Source: Elysia marginata (Eukaryota > Mollusca > Gastropoda > Plakobranchidae). From it: 29,377 nucleotides of DNA. The first letter of the stretch is position 1. Each line of letters starts with the position of its first letter. The stretch spans positions 1 to 29,377 of the forward strand of contig BMAT01000311.1 of assembly GCA_019649035.1 (NCBI GenBank), in the 5' to 3' direction. Both the position numbers and the translations under genes were made by a program. The notes beneath the pieces were generated by a model that saw nothing but the letters and a program-made list of their open reading frames with translations, was not told the DNA's origin and searched no databases. Below are positions 1 through 11,800 of this stretch, in pieces.

Positions 1-1256
1 TTTATCCAATTATATATATAGATATAAGGTAGACATAGGCCCATAAACATTAGTTTATAATTATTTGAATTGAACAATGAACGCAATTTCCATTGTGCGT
101 GTAGGCCTATAATACTGCCTAAGTAGATCTAGTTGGAATATGAAAATAAATAAATTGCAGACACTACGAGATAGCTTACAAGTTCAATTTAGTCTTGGAA
201 AAATGAATGGAAGTTTTTCGAGCAATAACACACGATATGACATTGGTTCGGTTCTATCGCCGAATATAACTAGTTCTAGATCTAGATTCTAGATCTAGGC
301 AGGAGCTTCAAGTGATTGAATGCGCACATTAAAAAACTGGATATGCGACTTATTTCCACAGTTATGAGATAGGCTACAAACTTGAATGTGTTAGATTAAT
401 AAATTTACTAGTTTTCTATTTAAATAGCAAAGCGCATTAATGAAGAAATTAAAATATTCATGTTGTTAATAGGAAAGTAACAGGCTGGGGCGCGCTTTCC
501 AATGAATTTAACTTTATGTTTCTTTTGTCTCCTAAGTGCCTTCACCTCCGCTTCCCGGATCAAAGTCACGCAGGCAGGGAGTTCTACCTCGCTATCTGAG
601 CCTGCGCAGTGAAGTCACACAAAGCTGTGATCGCTAACATAGCGTTAGCCCATCCAGCTAACTATAGAATATCACTGGTTGTTACTGATAACGGTAACGC
701 ATAGATCTGAAGCCTACTGTCTTGAGTGTCTTCTATGTATTCCTCCTTAAGCGTTTTTATCGATCGATGCAGTGTCGCCGACACAGTCATAGTGGGCAGG
801 GGAAGAGGATACAAAAAATTGTAGGTCTAGATTAGAGGTCTACAAGTAGAGGGGTAATGAATGAAAGTCCGTTACCCGCTGCACGGTGAATTTCTTGGAA
901 ATGGCAAGGACCGTAACCTAGGTCTAGACCGTAACGCATCTCAAAGTTTACGCGTCTTGTTTTACACAAAGTTTTCTGCATTTTGTCCTACACGGATCAA
1001 GAGCCACTTTACCACGAAAGAAGACGAAAGTATCTGGGCCAGCGCCCCGAAAAAAGGGCACGAAATTTGATGCATTTTCCACGAAATGCTGAGATTTGAT
1101 AAAATGTAGATCTACATGTAGAGCTTGTAGGCTACTTCATGCGAGTACCGTATTAATGAACTCAAATAACCAACCATATCAATATTGGTCTACTAACGGA
1201 GATCCGCTCATATACAAGAGATCTAGATCTAGATCTATTTATATTGTACTGCTGTG

Positions 1257-1375
1257 AGTGTGTTTTTTTTTTGTGTGTGTGTGGGGGGGGGGGGTTGATA
1301 GACAGATAGATGGAGAAAAAGAGAGATAGAGAGAGAGAGAGAAATAAAGTAAGAGAGAGAGAGGGACATTGAAAT
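1257..1375. repeat. Simple repeats: (GT)n, poly-G and (GA)n
   Basis: A T-run passes into (GT)n, then an uninterrupted run of about a dozen G, then imperfect (GATA)/(GA)n. This is plain microsatellite sequence and prone to assembly error. Confidence 0.95.
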
Positions 1376-1462
1376 ATTTGAATTCATGATAAATGTAGGC
1401 CTACGTAGTTTTAGGCTTCAATATCACTCACTCTACTATAATATGACTGAGTTAATAAACTA

Positions 1463-1620
1463 CAGTGGAATCCTGATAAAGTCAACACCTCCAGACTGAA
1501 AAAATGTGTTCACTTTAAGCAAGAGTTCACTTTAACCTTTACAAAGATATACAAAACAGGACTGCAAAACAGAGTTGACTTTAAGCAAGAGTTACCCTTT
1601 TTAAAAAGGTGTTGACTTTG
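1463..1620 (+). mobile_element. pogo/Tigger-like MITE, left-end fragment
   Basis: The left terminus CAGTGGAATCCTGATAAAG, preceded by TA, matches the 5' end of the complete element at 27959 (CAGTGGAATCCGGATAAAG). It is followed by the same subterminal motif, GTT(G/C)ACTTTAAGC, repeated several times. No right terminal repeat was found downstream, so the copy is truncated or degraded. The 3' limit is approximate. Confidence 0.8.
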
Positions 1621-1624
1621 ACAA

Positions 1625-1700
1625 CAACCCATCATCATCAACATGAATGGCAAAGTCATCATAATAATAATCACCACCATCATCATTATCATAACCAATG
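1625..1700. repeat. Imperfect (CAT/ATC/AAT)n microsatellite
   Basis: There is a run of ATC and AAT triplets interrupted by a few unique bases. The apparent Asp-rich and Met-rich minus-strand translations across it are artefacts of the triplet repeat. Confidence 0.85.
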
Positions 1701-2283
1701 GAAACCTCAGCAGCCACACAAACAGAGAAGAAAAAGACAAAAACTGCCACAGGCAGTAAAAAATTGTGGAATCTGGAGTGGCTAAGGTGGACCACATCTA
1801 AAAACATTTTCTTCAAGAGTCTTCTGTTCCACATGCAGAGAACAGTCACTGTCACTGTATCAGCAAAGCAGCAATATTTGGGGACAGAGATAATTAAAAA
1901 TAAAGAAAGATATTTCAGTGGCACATGTATGTGAAAACAGAGGCAAGTAAGAAAAATGTCTTGATGAGAGGGGTTGGCATTATAAACAGCCTTTGAGAAG
2001 ATGGATCAGGCAGAGATGCAGAGATTAAAGAAGAATGTTATTATTGTTAGTCTTTTGTTAAATGTGATTTAACTGGGATTTACTTATTCCAATTTTCTAT
2101 TTATGATTACTCTTCTTTACAATTATTTTTAAATAAACAAAGACTCGCTCTATACTTTTGACAAAATTTGTATAGAACAAACAACAAACAGAGTTGTTAT
2201 TAATACAAACGTTGTGGTTTACTAAATTATTACTAATTTTAATCAACAAAATGATCACCTAAGTACACTATTGCCTTGGTGCC

Positions 2284-2368
2284 CAAGCAAATTGCCTCGG
2301 TGCCCTCTGATTTTCAGGCCTCACCGAGGCAATTTTTGCTTGCCCTTCTGAACATCTAATTCAAGCCC
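2284..2368 (-). repeat. Hairpin-containing dispersed repeat, copy 1
   Basis: CAAGCAAATTGCCTCGGTG at 2284-2302 is the inverted counterpart of 2322-2342, with a 2-base length difference, giving a stem of about 20 bp. Positions 2318-2368 recur in the opposite orientation at 18052-18100 with only a few differences. The class is unknown. It may be the end of a DNA transposon, since the second copy is preceded by CAGGGCTTGAATT-type sequence. Confidence 0.75.
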
Positions 2369-2727
2369 AGGAAGGTAACCCGACCGCCGCATTTTGCAGA
2401 AAACTTCCTGTGCCTTTTTCAAGCAGGATAGCAATCTCCCGTCTCTCTGGTGTGTGTCTTATTGAGTCTCCTCCCTAACAACCAAATGCCCAACTTACCC
2501 TAAGTGAGCATAGTTCCATGGGTCACTGAAAGTGTAGCCACTAATCTAAATCCTAGTCACTAGCCCATAAGTCCTTATAATTCCTCTTAACAAAAACCAT
2601 CATTTATCTTCAGGCAAAAGATACTAATGTTCACTCTGAACATGAACAAGTATTAACTTGAAGACACCCTAAACTTATCCCCTACGGGTCATAAGGTGAA
2701 TTTTTTTTCTTTCGTCAAAATTTTCAG

Positions 2728-2854
2728 CTTATATCATCTGTGGTAACTCATGACTGGGCTCATATTGTGGAAAATTGTGACCTGGACAACTGGAAGGAAG
2801 CCCTGGCTGTAGTGTTAACCTACGCCTTGCCTGAGGAATTTTCTGCTCTTTGTG
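2728..2854 (+). CDS. SEC31A: SEC31A exon a: alpha-solenoid segment
   Basis: The frame starts CTT ATA TCA and reads LISSVVTHDWAHIVENCDLD followed by NWKEALAVVLTYALPEEFSALC. This matches the vertebrate SEC31A solenoid around the NCDLDNW...AVVLTYA block. The acceptor is a T-rich tract ending TTTTCAG and the donor is GTGAGT. It enters in phase 0 and leaves after one base, G, which completes the Asp codon of the next exon. It is the first SEC31 exon I can find in the window. Confidence 0.94.
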
Positions 2855-5800
2855 GTGAGTATTAGCCTGACTGTAATAGGTGTGTGTACATGTGCATTAT
2901 GAATATTTTTCAAGTATTTTAGGGTTTGTATTTGTCGTAGTTTTCTTTTTCTTTTCCGTAAAGTAATTAAAATAAACCCCAAAAATTGTTGGTTTTTTAA
3001 CCTTTTGTCAGATGTTTGTAAAACCTCAGATTGTAATTTGTATATGATGTATATGGGGGAGAGCAGGTTACACCTGATACAAAGCCTTTGTATGTCTTTA
3101 GACAATACATTTTTAAACGAGTTTACATTAGGTTTATGGAATGATTAGGCATGACTAAAATTTGTGATTGTCACAGAAACCAGTTATGTTGAGCTTCTTT
3201 ATCTTAACCCACTCAGTTATGCTAAGTGCCAGCTGTTGGAATGGATTTTAACTCAATCCCCCTTAGGCCCACCCAGCCCAGTTAAAGCCCTATCCCTAAG
3301 AGAAGGGGGGTAAATCGTTCATATAGGACGCAGCTAGATCTAGGTCTAGAAATCTGTGCAAAATCGTACTAAAAAAATGTTAACTTTAACGGACCTATTT
3401 CGGCTTATTTATGGACCAAAAGTGAAATGAAAATAACCTAAATAATGTTTGAGATCTACTTCAAAAGAAAAAGAGAAGGTAACATTGTCCATATCTTGGG
3501 CAAGCAGATCTAGACCTAGAATCTAGGTCTAAAAATGTGTGCGAAATCAAGCTGAAAAACTGTAAACTTCAACAGACCCGCTTCAGCTTGTTTGTCGACC
3601 AAAAGTAAAATATTAATATCCTAAATAATGCTTAAGATCTCTAAAAGAAGTAGAGGTTTACTCGAGATTTCGGCGAAATTTCCAGGGTTACTAAGCTACC
3701 AAAAGTACACAGCGAAAGCAATGGCGATCGGCCTATTTAGGTACACAATAGTGTGGTCCAATCGGGCGATGGCGGGCGCTATAGGTGGTATTGTGTTAAA
3801 AAATAGTTTTATAATAATATAATAATAATAATAATACTTTATTCATCTTTGAAAAGAAATTGGATTTACAGACGTGATAAAATCTGGTACATGAAAGAAA
3901 AGAAAAATGGTTTTTACAAGTATAAATGATGAATGCATTCGTCCTTTCCACCCTTCCACCCTTCCTTTTGCTGTTCTGACAATATTTTTCGCTTTTAAAG
4001 TTTTATGCTCTCATTACCCACCATAGGAATTTTGATCCAACCGGATTGATGGATATAAGGGTTATCTAAGGGCTTATATAACTGCTCACTTTTAGCAAAA
4101 ATACAGTTCTGGTTATATTTGCGTATAGACACTTTTATTGTTTTATTTTGTGTGAAATGGTGGTAAAGTTGTCAGCATTCATGAATAAATAAGGAAATAA
4201 AAACAAAACTTTTGCAAGATTGTCTGCCGCGATTTTTAAAATACTTTATGTACCTCTTTGATTACATTGATTCAAGAATGAGAGCCATTCAATGCTATAT
4301 AGAACCTGTTCTTATGTATGAATGTGAGGCATGGACAATCTCAAAACCAATTCAAGCTAAACTAGAAGCTACAAGATAGTTGTTTCTTAGAAGAATGCTC
4401 GGAATCCCATGGACTCCAAAGATATCAAATGATACAGTCTTAAAAGAAGCTAACAAGGAAAAACGAAAACGCCAGGCCTCTTTCTTGGCCACATGATGAG
4501 AAGAGAAAAACTCAAACATCTCATACAACTCGAAAGATTGATGGGAAAATAAACAGTTAAACAAAGAGAGAAAATGTTGAATAGGCAAATACTATGGCTT
4601 GGGAAAGGACGGGTGACTGAGAGATTGACAGCAACAAGGGATTGAGAATTATGGAGAGACAGTTCCCTGCGGTATAAAGGAGGGAACCTGATTATTTGAT
4701 TACGTAACATGTCTGCTATGGTCCTTTTTACTTTCCATCACAAAAAAGATATAAATGATAACCATAAATCAACAATTATTATTATTATTAGTTAACTCCT
4801 TGTACAAGACTTTATATGGTTAGTGCATTTTACTTGAAATTACATATATGTCTCACAAATGAGTGAGAAATCGGAAATTCCTTTTTTTAAATACTTTTCA
4901 AAGACCTCTGGATTCTTCCTCTTCTTCTATATTTTAGATGAGCAATGAAATATCTTTCCACAAAATATTGATAATTTTATAAAATTTTGAAAGTTTGGAA
5001 GCTTAAAAAATGTCTAGTTCAAAACAGAAACGCCTTTAAATATGAAAATTGCAACCCTGACTCATTCATCCTGGGTGCGAGACATGTGTCAAGTTTTCTT
5101 TTTTGTTACTATACAGGTATTTGGAATAAAATCAAAATGAATTTTGCATATGTTGTCTAAAACTAGTTGTTTTGATACACTGAAAACAAATTTAGCCTGT
5201 TTGTTCAAACTGGTTTTTTACCTTCTTAGCAACTATCAAGACAACTGAGGGACTAAATGAACTAATGCAGAACGTGAAGAAATTTAGCCAGAATAAAAAT
5301 CTCCTCCTGAATGCCAAGAAAACAAAGGTAATGGATTCAGACAAAAGCCCTACTTCAAGTATTTTAATAGACAATGAGGCACTGGAAAATGTCACTCACT
5401 TTAACTATCTAGGAGCAAACATTGAGGCTGATGGAAAGATAACTCCAGACATAAGAAAGAGATTGGCTATTGCAACCTCTAAACTAAAATCTATGATGAA
5501 CATCTGGAAAAGCCAATCGACTCCTCTTAAAATGAGAATTTTGAAATCCTGCATCTTCCCAGTGGCTACATACGGATGCAAAACTTGGACGCTAACAAAA
5601 AAAGATGTGGAAAAAATAGATGCATTTGAAATGAAATGCTACAGAAAAATACTTAGAATTCCATGGACTGCAAGGAGACCAAATCAAAGTATCCTACAAG
5701 AGCTCAGCATGAAAGAACGCCAGCTCCTTAAAAATATAAAGCAACTAAAATTGAAATATTTTGGACACGTCGTCAGACACAACAACCTCGAAAAATTTTG

Positions 5801-8800
5801 TTTAGAAGGAGCTGTGGAGGGCAGGAGAGGCAGAGGCAGACCAAGAAGGAGATGGACTCAAGACATTTCTGACTGGCTTGGCTTTTCTGTAAGGGAAGCC
5901 AGTATACTTGCGCAAGACAGAGACGGTTTCCGCTCAGCTGTGTGGGAGGCTACGTCCTACAAGGATCCGCCATGAAGAAAAAGCAACTATCAGTTTCTAC
6001 TGTTTTTCATTTTATTCCTATTTTTAGTTACTTTTTGATCACTCAATATGTATTCTACTATCATCTTTGAAAATTTTGTAGCATATCACTAAAATCTCCA
6101 TTCTTTAAAAAATGCATGTCGGGCACCCAGGGTGAATGATTTGGATGTCAATATTTCCAACTTCAAAGGCTTTGCTGTTTTAAGAAAGACATTTCAGTAA
6201 GCTTAAAAACCTCAAAAGTTTCTTAGAATTATCAATATTTGAAGTAAAGGTAGTGAAACTTTAGTTGTTATAAAGACAAAGAAGGTTAAATAGACTTTTC
6301 AAGGGCATTTTCTCCAAAACGAATTTCCACCTTTCAACTCATTTGCTCTGAACAGGAAACATATAACAATCATAATTATGTGAGTTTAAAAAAATTTGAT
6401 TGTTACACTTCTCTTACTAAACTTTAGGGCCTGCAAGAAATAAAGTTCTTAAATATAAAGCTGTAACAAAAGAGTTAATCTAGATCTAGACTGGTCAGTG
6501 AACCCACAAGATTGTTTCCTGTTATTCTCAGCAGTGCTGCCATAGCTCTCCGAAACAGAAAAGCTATCAGTCTACCTCCTCTGAAACCTGAAGTGGATAC
6601 ATTAAAAGATGTGATGATAGCATACAAAGCACACAAAGCCATTCTAGCTTGCATGCAGGGTTTACTTATGAGAAAAAAAATACAATGGTCGTAAGGAAAA
6701 GCTTTCATTGATGGCTGATATCGATTATTAGTCATCATAAAAACATTGTGGAGACAGGCTTTGAGTGGGTTAAGATTTTTCTTTCACCTGAAGATAACTT
6801 TACCATTATTTTACTTTTCATGGGCTCTGCTGTAATTGTTTCTGTTAATGTTAATACTGTCACTATACATATATGTACGTTGTCGCTGTTATCTTAAAAT
6901 GTATTTAACATTTAAAATATACAGTTGTGATATAAGTACTTTTTTTAGTATAATTATTATACTAATAGTATGGAAATGTTGTATTGACGTTATTATTGTG
7001 TACCAAAGTTACTATTGCGGCAAATGTTGATGTTCCCGCGGCCCCTGTCCTCTTTCTGGCCCATTGTATTGTCTTTCTTTGTGTTTGTTTAATAAAAAAA
7101 AATTTTTTTTTCAATTTTCTTTTGTACCTTTTTGTCCACAGATACATTGGCCACTAGATTAGAAAGTGAGCAAAATGGAGCACTGTCTCTGAATGCCAGT
7201 CTTTGTTATGTTTGCTCTGGTAATGTTGAAAAACTTGTGGAGAATTGGATAAAAAACACTGAAGACGCAACACAGCCACTGGCTCTTCAGGTATTTCAAG
7301 TTCAACTTTAGCCTGTGAAAAATTTGTAATTAGGACCACTTCAAAGCACTTTAAGATTCCTAATGTAACTGGAGTTTGTAAAATTGCTTCTTCTTAAGTA
7401 GAGATCTGTTATAACTATAAATATATGCTTTACTTTTGGTTTATTTTCAGGACCTTGTTGAGAAAGTTATGGTTTTAAGGAAAGCAGTAGAAGTGTCGAG
7501 AGGGACTGCACCTGCTGTATCTGGTGGGGCTCTTGCAGAAAAACTTTCTCAGTATGCAGGGCTTCTTGCCGCTCAAGGAAGTCTGTCAACTGCTCTTACC
7601 TACCTCAATAATTCTTCAGATGTAAGTTGTGTTTTTTCTTTTTGACATTCATATTACATTTGTTAGTTTTTTGGGTTTTTTTTTCTCAGAGGTCACACTT
7701 TTCAGGCAATTTTTGAATTTTCACCAATGGCACGGGCTCTGTAAAAAATTGTCAAGGTTCAGGTAAACCTTGGTTAACTGGCAGAAATAAGCCTAAATTA
7801 TTGTCTGAAGAGAATAATGGAAAGAGAAAATGGAGAACACATTCATCTGTATCCGCCGATTTATATTTAATGGAACTATAGATCATCAAGGTTTGTAATA
7901 CATGTATTTTTAATACAAGACCTACACACTTAACTTTGCTCTCACATTGGAGAGTATTTTAAGCTTTAGATCTAATTTTTTTTCATTTATCCCTTTTGGG
8001 ATCTTTGGCTTCGTTACTCAGGGTAACCCTGTCGTGGTTCCCCAACAGGCCAGTAAATTTGAAAGCCACTTTTAACCCATATGCAGGGTGTTGTAGGTGC
8101 ATATCACAATTTTAAGAGTTGCCTGTAGCTGGGTATCCATTTTACGGTGGGTGGACAGGGGAAAGTTAGGGTAAATAGCTTTCATAAGGCAATTACAACA
8201 TGCCACGGTCGGGAATCGAACCCCAGACCTCCAGATCTGGAGTCCGACATGCTAACTACTCTGCTACGCTGCCCCTAGATTATCAGATATAGATCTTCAA
8301 AACTGCTAGTACTAAGAAAACAACTTTTTTTTATAATTTAGAAGTCTTTTGACAGGTAAGTGATGAACATTTTGAAAGTGAAAAGAGAAACTTGAGAAAG
8401 CAAGTGGCTCGTATTGACAAAAAAAAAGTTCAGGCAATTTTGTCATGCCAAGTTGGCATCTTTGCTTTCTGCCTCACTGTTGTATCAAATTTTTTTAACC
8501 ATCATATTATCGCTCTATGCCCAAAGTCTGCTTGGATAAACTTAGCTTATGTAAAAAAAAAAAGAGAAAATTAGAACTAGTTAATTTCATCTTTTAGATT
8601 TGTCGTATGAGCCTTGGTGCCTTCTTCATCAAATTTATAACTTTCACAAAACTATTACCTTTTTTATGCATTATTTTACACAAGTCATTGTTTTTTTAAA
8701 AATTAAATTATGAAAGTTTTTCAAAGTCTATTTTTTTTCTTTTCCTAAATTTTTACAATGTATCTCTTTCAGCACACTCTGGCACTGTTGCAAGATCGTC

Positions 8801-11800
8801 TGCGCCGAGCCATTGACCCTACTTCAGCCAGAGGGGTAGCTGCACCTTTTGGCATTGTAAATATACTACCTGAAGGTGCCCCTCAACCACAGCAACATGC
8901 TGCAGCAACCAACAGTCGACCAGGCATGAGAAGCTCAGCTCCCGCTAAAACAGTGACTCCAGGCAGCTACCAAAGCATGTCTGGAGGAGGAAGCTTGCAG
9001 ACAACACCCACATATGCAGCAAATTATTACAGCCCAGGTAAATTTACCCTTATTCCAATCATTAATCATGAAGCTTAAAACATGGGTGGTTATGGGCCTC
9101 AATTTTTCTTTTGTTTTGGTCTTTTTGTCTTTTTCTGATATTTAGAGTACAATTGAAATTGAGCTGATCTTATAATTACAAGGCTTATAATATAAAATAC
9201 AAGAATTTTATTTTTTATGACAATGACCATTCACACTTTTTACTTGATAATGTTACAGGGATACCCTTTTTCCGTTTTTTCCGGATCCTCTGGTTTTTTC
9301 TTATTGTCCGTTTTTTCGGTTGAGAAACCCAGATAAAAATTATAAATAACCAGAAAAAAATTGCGATCCGGTCTCAGTGCCTAACTTTGTGACGGAAATA
9401 TTTCCGGTTGTGCCGCCCGGAAGCAGCCAATGCAGGCTTTTGTTTACATATCACTCTCAGACCCGCTTCTTTTATCGCCACAGTTCATTAGCCTTACCGG
9501 TATCTGTGTATACGATCGGGCGAACTTGACCCCTGAACTTGCGAGAGTTCAAGTCAACATTCTCTAATCTGACCAATGAAAGAGTGGTATCACTTCAGCA
9601 CACCTCCATCTCATAACCGGCGTCCTTCATCGATCTGCTCAAGTGGGGCGCCGATTCCCTAGACCTAGAGTCAGGATTTGCTGATCGCATTTCACTGTTA
9701 AGAATTTTTCTTGTGTTTAAAATGCCGCTTTTCATAAACTAAGGCACCAATTTACATTTATATTCTACAAGTTTACGTATTAATAAAGTGCCCCTAGGAC
9801 TAGGAGGAGTGAACGGAAACAAAACAGTGGACTTCAACTTTACTAATTTGTATAGATCTCATCTTCTATGAACCGCACGATGTTTAAAAAACATGTGAAA
9901 TTAAAGATTGGCATTTCATTGTATTGTCTTCCAAGCGATTCGACAGTGATTTATTATACATGTAGCTAGCTAACTGTTATCAAAGAGTTTGGAACCGCTA
10001 TTCAATACTCTTTGCTAACAGCCGGAGAATGTATATACCGCGAAAACGCTGCCAACGAGGTTGTCTGGTCACGCTAGACCTAGATCTAGTCTAGATTATT
10101 GATTTATTCTGTGGTTAGATTGAAGAGTTAACCTGAACCGCATCCTGTTTAAATTAAATGACGCTAGGTCTAGATCTAGTGAACGTTGCATTTTCCAGTG
10201 ATACTGATATAGATCTAATCTAGATTTAGATAAACCTATCAGATTAGAATAGTCTACCATGGCCCACATCAAAACAAAAGGGTAGTAGATAATGCCAGAA
10301 AGAAAGCTTTCAAGTGCCATCAAGTGAAGAGAGCAAAAGCTGCTCACATCAGCCAGCCTCCATCTAAAAACAATTTAAGTGCTAAACAAGGGGTTTTTTT
10401 ACCCTTTAAAATTGCAAACTAGCATTGTGACCCTGGGTGACTCTCTTGTGGTAACTCAACACCCATTATAATATTACATGAGTCACCTGTCGAAATTGGA
10501 GGGGGGTTACGCGACTGGGGATGCTTTGGGTTGTAATTTGGTAAAATGCAATTTTGAATTTCTTAAGTTCACTGGGATGTCCTTTTCCAGATTGTAACCT
10601 GGAACCAGGTTACTCTGGCTCCTTCGTTTTGGGTTGAACACTATATTATATATACCGTATGCAGGGATGCAAGTTTTCCGATTTTTGCAGGAATTCCGAT
10701 TTTTTTAGCAGTTTTCTTTAACTAAAAAAGCAGAAAAACTTGAAAGAATTATGACTTAAATGTTAAAGAAAACATTCAAAATTAGGAGTCGTAGAATGTC
10801 AAACACTTCTTTTTAATTATATAGCTGTGTAGGCACTCGTACAGAGTTTTATCTCTTTCAATTGGTCCATCAAAAGTTCTAGTTCTATAAGGGCACCTAC
10901 AGAGTGTAGAATTTTCCTGCTTTTTGAGCATAAGCCGCTTGCATTCCTGCGTATGTGGTGTAATCAGTCTTAGTTGATGTATGAAGACCTAAAAGCAGGC
11001 GAAAAAAGTTCAGGTTTTTTCTTTATGTCTTGAGGGCATCCCTGATGTTAACCCATAAAAGTTATAACTTGCCTTTCCTCACTAACCTCTGCTGTCTAAT
11101 CCTGAACAGGTGTGAGCAGTAAGTACCCATCTTACCTGCAGAATCCTTCAATTCCAACGTATGACAGTTCTGGTTACCCTTCCCAAAACTACACTCAGCC
11201 AAACTATAGTCAATCACAGCTGCACAATAATCAACCAGGTATCCACAGGTAAGATAAGCGCTACAATTGCCATAAAATTTACTTGTAAAATAGATATTGT
11301 AAGTTTAACACAAAACTTTGCTCAGAGTAGAAAGGAAGAAGTTTTCTAATAATATATTATTATTATTATTATTATTGTTGTGGCGTCGTGGTGTAGTGGT
11401 AGACGCTCGGCTTTCGGATCGAGAGGTCCGGGATTCGAGTCCTGCTTTCGGCAGGTCGACGTTTAGTCCTTGAGAAAGGCTATTTACACACATTTCTTCG
11501 CCTCACCATGCGTTAAACGAGTACCCGACTATAGGCAATGAACGATCTTTTCAGAATGCTAGAGTGATGCGCTTAACTAGCTGCTCCTCTGTGGGTTCTG
11601 AAGGTACTTTGGTTGGGAATGGCCTGTCGGGGAACCCATGTAAAGCGCTTAGAGCACATTAGTGGATAAGCGCTATATAAAAACGCTCTCTTTCTTTTCT
11701 ATATATCAGTGCTTCCATTCTTCTGCATTTATGCGGAAATAATCCTCAGTTTTTACCGTCCTCAAAGAAATCTGCACTTGACTTGTTTCTGTCTCACCAA

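Larger units (their letters stand above)
1..2727. other. Upstream sequence, most likely a SEC31A intron
   Basis: No earlier SEC31 exon is recognisable. The stretch contains TAGATC-type palindromes near 270-299 and 1218-1240, microsatellites at 1257-1375 and 1625-1700, a pogo-like MITE fragment from 1463 and a hairpin repeat near 2284-2368. The short open frames at 861-1070 and 1698-1934 show no recognisable family or codon bias and are probably chance. Confidence 0.6.
2855..7141 (+). other. SEC31A intron (4.3 kb)
   Basis: It is bounded by GTGAGT and CCACAG. It contains a tandem duplication (3310-3650), an (ATA)n run near 3805-3836 and two retrotransposon insertions (4266-4703 and 5239-5992). 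The rest, including 2855-3300 and 6000-7140, is AT-rich with no feature I can assign. Confidence 0.85.
9038..11109 (+). other. SEC31A intron (2.1 kb), mostly transposon
   Basis: Nearly the whole intron is one terminal-inverted-repeat element (9256-11044) with a smaller one nested inside it. It is bounded by GTAAAT and CTGAACAG. Confidence 0.85.

Noticed and set aside
861..1070. 69-codon open frame as a possible gene
   Set aside because: No recognisable domain, no splice or promoter context, and it lies in repeat-rich intronic DNA.
1283..1294. G-quadruplex regulatory element in the G run
   Set aside because: It is a single homopolymer next to a (GT)n repeat with nothing to suggest function.
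1601..1924. Minus-strand open frames rich in Asp/Met/Ile
   Set aside because: The unusual composition is produced by the ATC/AAT triplet microsatellite at 1625-1700.
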